This document shows, piece after piece, positions 1 to 9,742 of a DNA stretch of 64,000 bases. The notes beneath the pieces were generated by a model. That model saw only the letters and a list, made by a program, of their open reading frames with translations. It was not told where the DNA came from and made no database searches. Each line of letters starts with the position of its first letter. Within the stretch, counting starts at the first letter, position 1. The DNA is taken from NCBI RefSeq assembly GCF_025244765.1, contig NZ_CP104209.1, positions 1,928,501 through 1,992,500 of the forward strand. Reading direction: 5' to 3'. The position numbers were made by a program, and so were the translations under genes. The DNA comes from Empedobacter stercoris (GTDB lineage Bacteria; Bacteroidota; Bacteroidia; Flavobacteriales; Weeksellaceae).

Positions 1-940
1 AAGATAATAATAGACACATTAACCATAGATCTTTCTTTCTATTGGGGTATTCTTTTAGCAAATAACCAAAGCGAACAATAACAATCCATGTCAGTAATAT
101 TTGCCAAATAACAAAAGCAAATACTTGTGGTTTATAAAAAAAACGTAAAGCATTTATAGGAAAATTAACGGTTAAAAAACCATATAAAGTTGCAAATGCC
201 TCTGTAAATATATTTGTCACTGGAATAGGAGATACAATCATTGTATCTGCATTTTCATCACCCGAATTTAATCTTATTTCATTTATAGTTTCTCTCGACA
301 TTTCAGAGAAAAATTCTCCTTTTCCAAGTTGATACAAAAAAGATAAAAGAATTAGTACTGAAAAACCTAAAAACAATGATAGTATCCAACGGTTTGTAAA
401 TCTAATTCTCGTAATAAAATAGATAGCGCATGCTATAAATGGCATAAATGCAAAATATGGACGAAAAACACCTCCAAAAATTATAAAAAAGAGCGTAGAT
501 AGAAGTATTGAAATCCCTAATGAAAAATAGTTGTATTTAAATATATAGACAATAATTGCTGCAAAAATAAATGTTATAAACTCTTTTGATGGTTGACCAA
601 TAAATATAACTAACATCAAAAAAGATAAATATATTAAACTATTCTTTATATTTAATGTTGAAAAATTATTTGGAATACCTATAAACCAAATTAATAATAA
701 TAATATAGGTATTTGTATGATAGCCAAAAGGCTAAATGGCAACTTTCCTAAGCCTGTTATCCAATAAAAAAGCATTGTAAATGGATAACTACCTATTACC
801 CCTTTTTCATTTCCTAAATCTGACACAATTATATTAGCATCAAAATAAAAATTTTCTGGAAGAATGAGCGGAAATATTAATCCTAATAAAATCATCAAAA
901 ATGATAATACAATAAAAAATGATCTTTTTTCAATTTTCAT
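1..940 (-). CDS. Polytopic membrane protein, probable Wzy-type polysaccharide polymerase (partial)
   Basis: Minus-strand frame that opens with an ATG at 938-940 and stays open to the left edge, so about 313 N-terminal codons are visible and the C-terminus is missing. The protein begins MKIEKRSFFIVLSFLMILLG and is almost entirely hydrophobic segments separated by short loops, including FRPYFAFMPFIACAI and VIWQILLTWIVIVRFGY. Its ATG overlaps the stop of the glycosyltransferase gene before it (TAATG), so it is the last visible gene of the operon. Many membrane spans next to a flippase, a chain-length protein and a glycosyltransferase fit an O-antigen or capsule polymerase. Such proteins diverge strongly, so the role is inferred from context, not from a catalytic motif. 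Confidence 0.6.
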   Translation of the reverse strand, partial: MKIEKRSFFIVLSFLMILLGLIFPLILPENFYFDANIIVSDLGNEKGVIGSYPFTMLFYWITGLGKLPFSLLAIIQIPILLLLIWFIGIPNNFSTLNIKNSLIYLSFLMLVIFIGQPSKEFITFIFAAIIVYIFKYNYFSLGISILLSTLFFIIFGGVFRPYFAFMPFIACAIYFITRIRFTNRWILSLFLGFSVLILLSFLYQLGKGEFFSEMSRETINEIRLNSGDENADTMIVSPIPVTNIFTEAFATLYGFLTVNFPINALRFFYKPQVFAFVIWQILLTWIVIVRFGYLLKEYPNRKKDLWLMCLLLS

Positions 941-1953
941 TAATCAATACTATTTATAGTTTTTCGAATTACTGTGATATACTTGCTAATGTTGTAATAA
1001 TCATTAAAAATAGTATTAGTTTCTGTAAATTGATCCGTGATTTGTATATCTTTTTGATTAAACGTTCTTATCTTTTCTGACCATACTTTTATATCTTCTT
1101 TATAATCCAATAAAACTTGATAATTATAGTTTTTAAGATTTTGATTAAAATCTTCTATTACATCTGTATAGATAGGAATTAAACCAACTGATAAATACGT
1201 ACTCATTTTAGTTGGTGTAGAAACATTGTTTATTAAAATATTATCTCTTATAATAAATCCATATTTATATTTTGACAACTCTTGGTCTAAGTCCTCTAAA
1301 GGAACGAACTTAACAAAATAATTTTTTATCCCTAAAGATTCAATTTGTATTTTAGCTTTCTCCATCTCATTTGTTAGTATAGTTAAAGATGCTTCTGGTA
1401 TTTGTTGTTGAATCTCTTTGAATAATGCTATTGTTTTATCAAAGCATTGCCAAGCAAATAATGATCCTGCATAAACAAATGAAGATTCATTTTTAGAATA
1501 GAAAAACATCTTCTCGTTCATCTGTTTATTAAAACAAGGCATTATAATATCATTTTTAATTTTATAACTATGTTTTATTTCAAAATGTTCTTTCATCCGA
1601 TTTGATACAAAGAATGTATATTTTGCTTTTTTAAGCACCCATCTTTCTAATAGGTCTAAACCAAATTTTATTAACTTTGCTTTTATTGAAAAGTTATTAA
1701 GCATTAAATATTCTTCAGGCTGAATACCTTGAAACCAATAAATAGTATTTTGTGTTTTATATTTTAAATACGATATTAGAAAATCTCTTAATCGTATCGT
1801 TAAAATATAATCATCTTTTTCTAATTCAAAATCTAATGTCTCTGTAAAAATTACTTTATTTTTTTTAAACTCTAAAGCTTCTTTGACAATATTTACATAA
1901 AATATTGTCGCTTCGTTTATTGCTTTTTTAGGAAGATAGAAATAATAAGTCAT
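940..1953 (-). CDS. Glycosyltransferase, GT-B fold (GT4-like)
   Basis: 337 residues, no signal peptide. The N-terminal half is an acceptor-type domain (YWFQGIQPEEYLML near residue 72). The C-terminal half has the Rossmann pattern of GT4-type enzymes: SSFVYAGSLFAWQCFD near residues 156-171, an LTILTNE strand, a VPLEDLDQELSKYKYGFIIRD helix-strand unit, and a PTKMSTYLSVGLIPI segment where these enzymes bind the sugar nucleotide. It probably transfers a sugar to a lipid-linked repeat unit at the cytoplasmic face of the inner membrane. It lies between the flippase and polymerase-like genes, 4 bp downstream of the flippase and overlapping the next gene. Donor and linkage cannot be predicted. Codon use is very AT-rich, as across 1-5323. 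Confidence 0.8.
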   Translation of the reverse strand: MTYYFYLPKKAINEATIFYVNIVKEALEFKKNKVIFTETLDFELEKDDYILTIRLRDFLISYLKYKTQNTIYWFQGIQPEEYLMLNNFSIKAKLIKFGLDLLERWVLKKAKYTFFVSNRMKEHFEIKHSYKIKNDIIMPCFNKQMNEKMFFYSKNESSFVYAGSLFAWQCFDKTIALFKEIQQQIPEASLTILTNEMEKAKIQIESLGIKNYFVKFVPLEDLDQELSKYKYGFIIRDNILINNVSTPTKMSTYLSVGLIPIYTDVIEDFNQNLKNYNYQVLLDYKEDIKVWSEKIRTFNQKDIQITDQFTETNTIFNDYYNISKYITVIRKTINSID

Positions 1954-1957
1954 AGCT

Positions 1958-3244
1958 TTAGATAAAATATATTGATAATTTGTATTTTCTTTTTACATAA
2001 ATATAAATTGTAAAATAGGTAAAAAAATTGGTTACTAAAAATGATAATGCTGCTCCATTTATCCCATAATATGGAATTAATATTGCATTAAAAATCAAAC
2101 AAATAAAGGTAGAAAACAATAAGATTACAAAATAAATTTTAGATTGTCCTATCATATTTAAAATAACTGGAGCTGTACACAGTGTAGAACTTATTACTTG
2201 AGAAAACAAAAGGATTATTAAAGGTATATATGCCTCTGAATAACCTTTTCCAAAAAATTCTAAAAGAGGAACTCCTATAAAAATCAAGATAGTTGTTATA
2301 ACTATATTTAACAATAAAACTATTCTTGTATTATTTTTGATTAACAATTGTAAATCTTCAAATTTATTCAAACTAAAAAATTCTGATATTTTTGTAGAAA
2401 TGTTAATATTAAACGATATTATAACCATTGACAATATTGTGATTAACTTCATAATCGTGGAATAATAAGCTATATCTACAGAGGAATAATATTTTTTCAA
2501 AAGAAAAATATCTATACTTAGATTTGAAAAAATTAATATATTACTAAAAAGCATTGGAGTCGATCTTTCTAATAATTTTTTATTACTTATTATAAAAACT
2601 TGTGCATTAGAACGTTTTAATTTTTTATTATATAAAAAGCAGCAAACAGTTGTTATTATTGCCAATATTACAAAACCAAAATAAAAAAAATCGACTAAAG
2701 AATAATCTAAGTTAAAATTAATTAACAAAACACAACCTAACAATAAGGGTAAATATTTAAATGTATTTCTAAAAAGCTCAGATAAATATACATAATTGAT
2801 TGCTCTTAAATACTCAGTATTAAATATTGTTAAACTATAAAAAAATAATATAAAGATTCCTTTTTTTAAGAATAAGAAAGTATCACTTTCAAACAAAGTT
2901 ATTGGCAAACAGTTGAATAATATATAAACTATTAAACACATAATAAACATAAACAAAACAATCTTATTATACAGTTTTTTCATACTATAAAAAGATTGTT
3001 TTGACTCCAAAAATCCAGAAAAATATAAAATTGATTGATCCGTACCTAATAATGTAATACTACCTAGTAATAATAATAATGTTCTAGAAAAATCATAATC
3101 TCCTACATTTTTAGCTGGAAAATTTCTTGTCATTATTAATGTTATTCCAAACAATGTAATTATGCCAATAATTCTCAAAAAAAGAGTTATTAAAACCTTT
3201 TTAAGGTCCTTATTTTTAAGAATTTGCTCAATTTTATCTCGCAT
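1958..3244 (-). CDS. Oligosaccharide flippase, Wzx/MATE-like
   Basis: 428 residues with roughly 12 to 14 hydrophobic segments. The N-terminal layout is typical of polysaccharide flippases: a short charged N-terminus, then a first span followed by MTRNFPAKNVGDYDFSRT, comparable to the TR.L....YG.Y motif of the Wzx/PST family. A late GINGAALSFLVTNF segment also matches the family. It would move undecaprenyl-linked repeat units across the inner membrane. Its start overlaps the end of the Wzz-like gene by 11 bp, so translation is probably coupled. The protein is Ile/Leu/Phe/Lys/Asn-rich, which reflects the very low GC of this operon. Confidence 0.82.
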   Translation of the reverse strand: MRDKIEQILKNKDLKKVLITLFLRIIGIITLFGITLIMTRNFPAKNVGDYDFSRTLLLLLGSITLLGTDQSILYFSGFLESKQSFYSMKKLYNKIVLFMFIMCLIVYILFNCLPITLFESDTFLFLKKGIFILFFYSLTIFNTEYLRAINYVYLSELFRNTFKYLPLLLGCVLLINFNLDYSLVDFFYFGFVILAIITTVCCFLYNKKLKRSNAQVFIISNKKLLERSTPMLFSNILIFSNLSIDIFLLKKYYSSVDIAYYSTIMKLITILSMVIISFNINISTKISEFFSLNKFEDLQLLIKNNTRIVLLLNIVITTILIFIGVPLLEFFGKGYSEAYIPLIILLFSQVISSTLCTAPVILNMIGQSKIYFVILLFSTFICLIFNAILIPYYGINGAALSFLVTNFFTYFTIYIYVKRKYKLSIYFI

Positions 3245-4199
3245 TTCTTATACTTGAAATCTTAGCATATTTCTTATAAAAACGAGTTAAAACACTATAA
3301 AAAATAAAAGCTACAATAAGAATAATTGGAAAGACAAATTTACTTTTTAGATAAAATTTCGAAATAGGTTCATTATTAAAAGAAATGTTTACAGGGAATA
3401 TGATCTTTTCAGATTCAATAATTTTAGTATCTATTTTTAATAATTCTTCTAAATATTCTTTTTTCAAATCTATAACTAAATTTAATTGATCGTAGTTATT
3501 AATAATTACATCATTTTCTCCTTTTTTTAAATCATTAGTACCTAATTTATCCAAAATCACATTGATTTGATCTATAGATTTTGTTAATTGAATTTTACTT
3601 TCTTTTAAATTTTCTATGCTCAATTTACTTCTATCCAAATAATACTTAGATTTATTTAAATCCTCTAATAAAAAATCAACAATATTTTTTGTATAATTAT
3701 TAGTTTTTGTTGTGATAGTAATTAAATGATACTTATTGGTTTTTAAAATATTTTTATCTTTCAACACCTTTTCAAAATTTTGTCCATTCTCCGACAAAAT
3801 TTTCAAAAACTCCCTATTTTGAGTATTTTCGATAAATGATTTTGTGTCTGTAATTGGTTCTATTTCTATTTTTAAAATATCTTCTAAAAATATCTTCTCT
3901 TTTTTATTACGGGGAATATTAGAACTAAAATTTTGTATTTCAGAATAAAGATAATCTGTACTATTAAAATTAGGCACAACAATTACTTCTGTCTTATATT
4001 GAACAGGAGCATATTTATCATAAAAAAAGCCTAAAATTACTCCTAAAATAATTAGTAGTAATAAAATATATTTACTCTTTATAAAAAATCTAAGTACATT
4101 AAAAATTAATAATCCTAAGTTTACAAAAATTTCTTTGATTTTTTGTGCTAGATAAATTAAATCAATTTCTTGATTATTATTTTCTTCTACTTTACTCAT
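3234..4199 (-). CDS. Wzz-like polysaccharide chain-length / co-polymerase protein
   Basis: 321 residues with the two-span topology of polysaccharide co-polymerases: a cytoplasmic N-terminus, a first membrane segment at about 44-60 (ILLLLIILGVILGFF), a long periplasmic middle rich in Lys/Asn/Ile with coiled-coil character, and a second span near 286-305 followed by a basic tail. A YKTEVIVVPN strand just after the first span is typical of Wzz domains. There is no C-terminal kinase domain, so it is not a BY-kinase. It sits 8 bp after wecB and overlaps the flippase gene. The likely job is setting polymer length together with the Wzy-like protein. Confidence 0.75.
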   Translation of the reverse strand: MSKVEENNNQEIDLIYLAQKIKEIFVNLGLLIFNVLRFFIKSKYILLLLIILGVILGFFYDKYAPVQYKTEVIVVPNFNSTDYLYSEIQNFSSNIPRNKKEKIFLEDILKIEIEPITDTKSFIENTQNREFLKILSENGQNFEKVLKDKNILKTNKYHLITITTKTNNYTKNIVDFLLEDLNKSKYYLDRSKLSIENLKESKIQLTKSIDQINVILDKLGTNDLKKGENDVIINNYDQLNLVIDLKKEYLEELLKIDTKIIESEKIIFPVNISFNNEPISKFYLKSKFVFPIILIVAFIFYSVLTRFYKKYAKISSIRNAR

Positions 4200-4207
4200 T
4201 ATTTGTT

Positions 4208-5323
4208 TTAATTATAATTTTTAATAACCTCTATTATTCTTTCAACAGCCTTACCATCTCCATATGGATTATGTGCATTACTCATTTTTTCATATAAATT
4301 CTTATCATCTATTAAAGCTTGTACATTTTTAACAATTAAATCTACATTTGATCCTACTAGTTTTACTGTACCAGCTTCTACAGCTTCTGGTCTTTCTGTT
4401 TCATCACGAACAACAATTACAGGTTTTCCTAAACTTGGAGCCTCTTCTTGCACTCCGCCACTATCGGTAACAATAATCTTTGATTCGTTCATTAGCCAAA
4501 TAAAATTAGGATAGTTTAATGGTTCTATTAAAACTATATTTTCAATACTAATCAATTCTTCATGAACAATTTTTAAGATTTTAGGATTTAAATGGACAGG
4601 AAAAACAAATTGATAATTTTCGTTCGATAGTGCAAGTTCTTTTACAGCTTTACATACATTTAAAATTCCATTACCATGGTTTTCTCTACGATGACAAGTT
4701 ATCAAAACAATTTCCTTATTAGATAATAATCTTAATTTTAAATCTGCAACAATAGAGCTATCAGATTTTACTTTTTCTATTCCATATAACAAAGCATCAA
4801 TAACAGTATTTCCAGTAACAAAAATTTTACTATCATCAATGTTTTCTTTAAGTAAATTTCTTTTAGATGATTCAGTCGGAGAAAAATGATAATCACTCAA
4901 TACAGATGTAATTCTTCGATTTGCTTCCTCAGGAAAAGGATTTCTTAAGTCTGAAGTTCTCAAACCTGCCTCTATATGGCAAATTTTAGAGCCATGATAA
5001 AAAGAGGCTAAACTAGCAGCCATTGTAGTAGATGTATCTCCATGTACAAATACATAATCAGGATTATAAACTTCTAATACTTCTTTTAAATTATGAATTA
5101 TTCGTTCTGTTATACTATATAAAGTTTGATTTTCAGTCATTATATTTAATCTATAATCACATTCCAATTCAAAAAAATCTAATACTTGATCCAACATTTC
5201 TTTATGTTGTCCAGTATTACAAATTTTTACATCAAAAAAATCTTCTTCTTTAAAAGACTTTATTAATGGAGCTACTTTTATTGCTTCTGGTCGTGTTCCA
5301 AAAACAAATAAAATTTTTTTCAT
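4208..5323 (-). CDS. wecB: UDP-N-acetylglucosamine 2-epimerase (non-hydrolysing)
   Basis: 371 residues, full length for the family. It opens with the signature FGTRPEAIKVAPLI and contains VFVHGDTSTTMAASLASFY, HIEAGLRTSD, PFPEEANRR, TCHRRENHG, TDSGGVQEEAPSLGKPV and RDETERPEAVEAGT, which line the UDP and GlcNAc site. It interconverts UDP-GlcNAc and UDP-ManNAc in the cytoplasm. It is the promoter-proximal gene of the leftward operon and would provide a ManNAc-type precursor for the surface glycan. The usual partner, UDP-ManNAc dehydrogenase, is not in this window; it may lie beyond the edge or be unused. Confidence 0.96.
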   Translation of the reverse strand: MKKILFVFGTRPEAIKVAPLIKSFKEEDFFDVKICNTGQHKEMLDQVLDFFELECDYRLNIMTENQTLYSITERIIHNLKEVLEVYNPDYVFVHGDTSTTMAASLASFYHGSKICHIEAGLRTSDLRNPFPEEANRRITSVLSDYHFSPTESSKRNLLKENIDDSKIFVTGNTVIDALLYGIEKVKSDSSIVADLKLRLLSNKEIVLITCHRRENHGNGILNVCKAVKELALSNENYQFVFPVHLNPKILKIVHEELISIENIVLIEPLNYPNFIWLMNESKIIVTDSGGVQEEAPSLGKPVIVVRDETERPEAVEAGTVKLVGSNVDLIVKNVQALIDDKNLYEKMSNAHNPYGDGKAVERIIEVIKNYN

Positions 5324-5431
5324 ACTTAATATAATAATTTAGGTAAATTTCTAATACAAAACGCTAAATTACTAATTTTCTTTTAAATTAATCTTCATTT
5401 ATTTTTTAACCAACTCATCTAATTTATTCCG

Positions 5432-5439
5432 TAAATTTG
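5432..5439 (+). promoter_or_regulatory. Candidate -7 promoter box for tdk-murF/alr
   Basis: TAAATTTG matches the Bacteroidota -7 consensus TAnnTTTG and ends 31 bp before the tdk ATG, in the divergent wecB/tdk gap. I see no convincing TTG -33 element at 19-23 bp upstream, so the call is tentative. No equally good box is visible for wecB on the other strand. Confidence 0.4.
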
Positions 5440-5470
5440 TTCTCACATTTTAAACTAAATTATTTGAACT

Positions 5471-6067
5471 ATGTTCCTCGAAAATACCTTTAATCATAAC
5501 AAAAAAAGTGGATGGATAGAAGTCATCTGTGGCTCAATGTTTTCTGGTAAAACCGAAGAACTTATACGCCGTCTAAAACGTGCCGAATTTGCTAAACAAC
5601 GTGTCGAAATTTTCAAACCAACAGTCGATACACGTTATGCAGAACGCGAAGTGGTTTCACACAATCAAAACTCGATTACATCAACGCCTGTCGAATATTC
5701 TTCGGCAATTTTATTATTGGCTGATGATTGTGATGTGGTAGGAATTGACGAAGCGCAATTCTTTGATGAAGGAATCGTAGATGTTGCCAATCAATTAGCG
5801 AACGAAGGAAAACGTGTGATAGTAGCTGGTTTGGATATGGATTTTAAAGGTCGACCATTTGGTCCTATGCCTAATCTAATGGCAACTGCCGAATATGTGA
5901 CCAAAGTACATGCGATTTGCGTGCGTACAGGAAATTTAGCCAATTACTCACACAGAAAAATAGACAGTGATCGTCTTGTCGAATTAGGCGAAACTTCAGA
6001 ATACGAACCATTAAGCCGAGCTGCTTTTTGGGAAGAACATAACAAACAAAAAGTTGAAAACGTATAA
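5471..6067 (+). CDS. tdk: Thymidine kinase (type II)
   Basis: 198 residues. The P-loop GSMFSGKT is at residues 21-28, Walker [13 protein letters not shown] is near 89-100, and the C-terminal lasso region with [15 protein letters not shown] is present. It phosphorylates thymidine to dTMP for pyrimidine salvage. The four zinc-binding cysteines of many type II enzymes are not present: only HAICVRTG has a Cys in that region. This appears to be a Bacteroidota-type variant rather than damage, because the rest of the fold is intact. The ATG at 5471 leaves a 12-residue lead-in before the conserved [11 protein letters not shown] start. The 3' end overlaps the next gene by 14 bp. Confidence 0.95.
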   Translation: MFLENTFNHNKKSGWIEVICGSMFSGKTEELIRRLKRAEFAKQRVEIFKPTVDTRYAEREVVSHNQNSITSTPVEYSSAILLLADDCDVVGIDEAQFFDEGIVDVANQLANEGKRVIVAGLDMDFKGRPFGPMPNLMATAEYVTKVHAICVRTGNLANYSHRKIDSDRLVELGETSEYEPLSRAAFWEEHNKQKVENV

Positions 6068-8519
6068 TCTAAATCAAATTTCGAGCATCACCAATGGTAC
6101 TTTGATTGGAAATGGAGATGCCATCATCGATCAAATATTCTTTGATTCGCGTATGATTGTCAATCCAACTCACGGAATTTTCTTTGCACTTCATGTCAAT
6201 CAAAAAGATGGTCATTTATATATTCAAGATGCCTATCAAAAAGGAATTCGAAATTTTGTGGTCGAAAAAGCATTGACTCATTTACCTCAAGCAAATTTTA
6301 TAGAGGTTGAAAATCCTCTATTTGCTTTACAAAATTGGGCAAAAATTCATCGTCAACAATATCAGTTTCCTGTCATCGGAATTACAGGTTCTAATGGAAA
6401 AACAATTGTGAAAGAATGGTTGAATCAATTGTTATGGAAAAAATTCTCAATTGTTCGAAGTCCAAAAAGTTATAATTCTCAATTCGGAGCAGCGCTTTCT
6501 GTTTTGCAAATGGAAGAAAAAAATGATTTGGGAATTTTTGAGGCAGGAATTTCGATGCCAAACGAAATGCAAAATCTCGAAGAAATTATTCAGCCCACAA
6601 TTGGTGTATTGACAAAAATTGGAGAAGCGCATTTAGAGAATTTCAAAAATCAAGAAGAATTGATTCAAGAAAAACTGAAATTATTTTCGAATGTAGAAAA
6701 ATTAGTTTTCAATATCGATAATGAAAAAGTTCGTCAAGCTATTCTTGAAAACATATATTTAAGCAATATAGATAAATATTCTTATGGTTATTCAGATTCT
6801 GCCACTGTGCAAATCAAGCAAATCATAAGTAATCAGACTAATACGCAAATTTCTATTTTACATAATCAAGAAGAATTCACTTATTCTATTCCTTTTATTG
6901 ATGATGCTTCGATTAAAAACAGTTTAATTTGTTTAACAACATTAATCAGTTTAAACATTGATTACAATCAATTTAAAGAAGAATTTAATCAATTATTACC
7001 AATCGAAATGCGTTTGGAAATAAAAGAAGCGATTAATCATTCTATCTTAATTAATGATACCTTCAATTCTGATCTAAATTCATTAAAAATTGGGCTAAAT
7101 GTTCTTAATCAACAACCTCGTGATAAAAAATCGCTGGTTTTGACGGATATTTTACAAAGTAATTTATCTGACGAAGATTTATATCAACAAGCTGCCGATT
7201 TAGTGAATCCTTATCATTTTGATGAAATCGTTTTGATTGGTGAAAAAATTTCGCAGTTCAAAAATTTGTTTCAATCGTATGTTCGTTCATTTAATTCGAC
7301 TGAAGAATTCTTGGAACAATTCAAACATCAACATGTCGATAACGAAGCAATTTTATTAAAAGGTGCTCGTCCATTCAAATTAGAAAAAATTTCGAACGAA
7401 TTGGAAACGCGTTCCAACGATTCTGTTCTCGAAATTAATTTGCAACATCTTATCGAAAATATAAATGTATATCGTTCGTTGCTAAAACCAACCACTAAAT
7501 TGATGTGTATGGTAAAAGCGAATAGTTACGGAACGGGTAGTTTTGAAGTGGCAAATACGTTACAAAATAATGGAGTTGATTTTCTTGGTGTCGCAATTGC
7601 TGACGAAGGAAAAGAATTACGCGAAGCTGGAATTACGGTACCAATTATTGTGATGAATCCAGAGCAAAGTAGTTATTCTACTGTAATCGATTATCAATTA
7701 GAACCTGAAATTTATAGTTTACGTGTGTTAAAATTATTTATTCAAAAATTACAAGAAAAACAGATTTCTTCATCTTTTCCAATTCATCTGAAAATGGAAA
7801 CGGGAATGAATCGTCTTGGGTTTCATGAAAATGATTTCGAAGAATTAATTGCAATTTTAAAAGATCATTCACAGGTTGTTGTTCGATCAATTTTCACGCA
7901 TTTGGCAACAGCAGATATGCCAGAAGAAGAAGATTATGTCAAATATCAATTGAATCGTTTTGATAACAGTTATGCTGCTATTTCAACAGCCTTAAACATA
8001 AAACCAATTAAACATGCGTTAAATTCTCCAGGAATTGTTGCCTATGGCGAACATCAATACGACATGGTTCGTTTAGGAATTGGTATGTACGGTTATTCGG
8101 AATATACCGATTTTATGGAGAAATACCTGAAACCTGTTGTACGTTTTAAAACGGTTATTTCTCAAATTTCTGAAATTGAAAAAGGTGAAACTGTAAGTTA
8201 CGGTCGTCGATTTACCGCAGAACGAAATACCAAAATTGCAACTTTACCTGTAGGTTATGCCGACGGCATTCGTCGTTCGCTTGGTTATGGAAAGGGAAAA
8301 GTTGGTATTCATGGAAAATTAGCTACCATAACAGGATCTGTTTGCATGGATATGATGATGGTTGATGTAACGGATATTCCATGTAAAGAAGGTGACGAAG
8401 TAACTATTTTTGGAGATCTTCCAACGATTGCACAAGTAACCGAGTGGTTGGGAACAATTCCTTACGAGGTTTTGACTTCTGTTTCGCAACGGATAAAACG
8501 AGTATATTATAAAGAATAA
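6054..8519 (+). CDS. Bifunctional MurF / alanine racemase
   Basis: 821 residues combining two cell-wall enzymes. Residues 1 to about 455 are a Mur ligase (UDP-MurNAc-tripeptide D-Ala-D-Ala ligase, MurF type) with ATP loop GITGSNGKT at 109-117, an [10 protein letters not shown] segment and a late [13 protein letters not shown]. From about 460 on is a fold-type III alanine racemase with the PLP lysine in [10 protein letters not shown] near residue 487, [10 protein letters not shown], and [14 protein letters not shown]. It makes D-alanine and adds D-Ala-D-Ala to the peptidoglycan precursor. This fusion is known across Bacteroidota. The start is a TTG inside the end of tdk (overlap 14 bp); no in-frame ATG precedes conserved sequence, so TTG initiation with coupling to tdk is the best reading. 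Confidence 0.93.
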   Translation: MKTYNLNQISSITNGTLIGNGDAIIDQIFFDSRMIVNPTHGIFFALHVNQKDGHLYIQDAYQKGIRNFVVEKALTHLPQANFIEVENPLFALQNWAKIHRQQYQFPVIGITGSNGKTIVKEWLNQLLWKKFSIVRSPKSYNSQFGAALSVLQMEEKNDLGIFEAGISMPNEMQNLEEIIQPTIGVLTKIGEAHLENFKNQEELIQEKLKLFSNVEKLVFNIDNEKVRQAILENIYLSNIDKYSYGYSDSATVQIKQIISNQTNTQISILHNQEEFTYSIPFIDDASIKNSLICLTTLISLNIDYNQFKEEFNQLLPIEMRLEIKEAINHSILINDTFNSDLNSLKIGLNVLNQQPRDKKSLVLTDILQSNLSDEDLYQQAADLVNPYHFDEIVLIGEKISQFKNLFQSYVRSFNSTEEFLEQFKHQHVDNEAILLKGARPFKLEKISNELETRSNDSVLEINLQHLIENINVYRSLLKPTTKLMCMVKANSYGTGSFEVANTLQNNGVDFLGVAIADEGKELREAGITVPIIVMNPEQSSYSTVIDYQLEPEIYSLRVLKLFIQKLQEKQISSSFPIHLKMETGMNRLGFHENDFEELIAILKDHSQVVVRSIFTHLATADMPEEEDYVKYQLNRFDNSYAAISTALNIKPIKHALNSPGIVAYGEHQYDMVRLGIGMYGYSEYTDFMEKYLKPVVRFKTVISQISEIEKGETVSYGRRFTAERNTKIATLPVGYADGIRRSLGYGKGKVGIHGKLATITGSVCMDMMMVDVTDIPCKEGDEVTIFGDLPTIAQVTEWLGTIPYEVLTSVSQRIKRVYYKE

Positions 8520-8526
8520 TACATAG

Positions 8527-8556
8527 AAAGAGTTACTGAAAAGTGGCTCTTTTTTA
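8527..8556. terminator. Bidirectional terminator between murF/alr and the acyltransferase gene
   Basis: Inverted repeat with an 11-bp stem, AAAGAGTTACT (8527-8537), a GAAA loop and AGTGGCTCTTT (8542-8552) with two G-U pairs, followed by T6. It sits just after the murF/alr stop and overlaps the stop of the convergent acyltransferase gene. Confidence 0.8.
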
Positions 8557-9597
8557 TTTAAAATACTTTTTCAATTTTAAGAATTTACCTTCAAATAAAT
8601 GATAAGAAATCATACTGCTAAAAATCGTTGCTGAAAATGATAAAATAAAAACTACACTAAAGTCTGAAAAAAATTTCATTACAAAATTTATCCAAATAGT
8701 GTGAAATAAATACATCCCATAAGTATATTTTCCTAGTATACTGAATATATTAGAATCACTAATTATTATTGCATTACGATTACATAAAGTAAATGCAATT
8801 AATATAGAAGTAAATATTCCTATAATCAATGGTTCAATAATTACGGGATCTACTTTAAAGGTTGGAATCAAAAAGTATAATAAAATAATTATTCCTGACA
8901 ATAATACTTTTAACTCATGAGGAACTCTACTTAATTTATTTAAAGAATCTTCATTGTAACTCAACAAATAAGCTACAATTCCTCCAAAAGAAAAATATAA
9001 AACATTTGTATTGATATCTAAATCATAAATGTTATTTTTATCATAGATAACTCTGAACATAAGTGATAAAATTATAGAAATAACTAAAAAAACAGGAAAC
9101 CTTTTATTCGAAATAAAATAGAATACAATACCCCAAAGTATATAAAAATGTTCTTCTATACATAACGACCACATAACACGTAACGGGGAAACATTTGCAA
9201 AGCTATTATTAATAATCATTTGATAATTCTCTAAAAAAAGTAACGGAAAAAACCAATTTGGATGATAACCTTCATCACTAGATTTTAATGAGAATAGTTG
9301 CAAAATATAAGGTGTTAGAAATGCAAATAAAAGCATTGCATAATAAAGTGACCAAATTCTCAAAATTCTACGCATGAAGAAATTTTTAAGATTTAATTGT
9401 TTTGATTTTTTTTTCTCTTCCAGTAAAATGTAAGAAATCAAAAAACCACTTAATACAAAAAATATTTGAACACCAATTCCTCCACTGTGCATAAAAAAAT
9501 TAATAAAATCAATATTAACAACAGGTAAATGGTGTAAAAAAACAATAAAAAAAGCTAAAAAGCGTAAAGCGTCAAAAGTGTGAAAGTATCTCATCAA
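8554..9597 (-). CDS. Acyltransferase 3 family membrane protein (OafA-like)
   Basis: 347 residues with about ten membrane spans. The N-terminus FDALRFLAFFIVFLHHLP carries the R and HH of the acyltransferase 3 family (R-x(10)-H pattern), followed by GGIGVQIFFVLSGFLISY, FFMRRILRIWSLYY and MWSLCIEEHFYILWG, all family landmarks. Such proteins transfer acetyl or other acyl groups to cell-surface glycans or lipids. There is no C-terminal SGNH domain. A role in modifying the surface polysaccharide made by the 1-5323 operon is possible but is only an inference from being nearby. Convergent with murF/alr. Confidence 0.9.
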   Translation of the reverse strand: MMRYFHTFDALRFLAFFIVFLHHLPVVNIDFINFFMHSGGIGVQIFFVLSGFLISYILLEEKKKSKQLNLKNFFMRRILRIWSLYYAMLLFAFLTPYILQLFSLKSSDEGYHPNWFFPLLFLENYQMIINNSFANVSPLRVMWSLCIEEHFYILWGIVFYFISNKRFPVFLVISIILSLMFRVIYDKNNIYDLDINTNVLYFSFGGIVAYLLSYNEDSLNKLSRVPHELKVLLSGIIILLYFLIPTFKVDPVIIEPLIIGIFTSILIAFTLCNRNAIIISDSNIFSILGKYTYGMYLFHTIWINFVMKFFSDFSVVFILSFSATIFSSMISYHLFEGKFLKLKKYFK

Positions 9598-9742
9598 GCT
9601 ATATTATCTAATTTTAAGAACAATTAAAATCAATTTTTATTTTATTAGAAGTGAAATTTAAAAATAGTATTCTTATTGTTCTTAAATAATATAATCATAA
9701 GGCTTTATTTCATTATATTTATTCCACAATTCAAATAGATTT

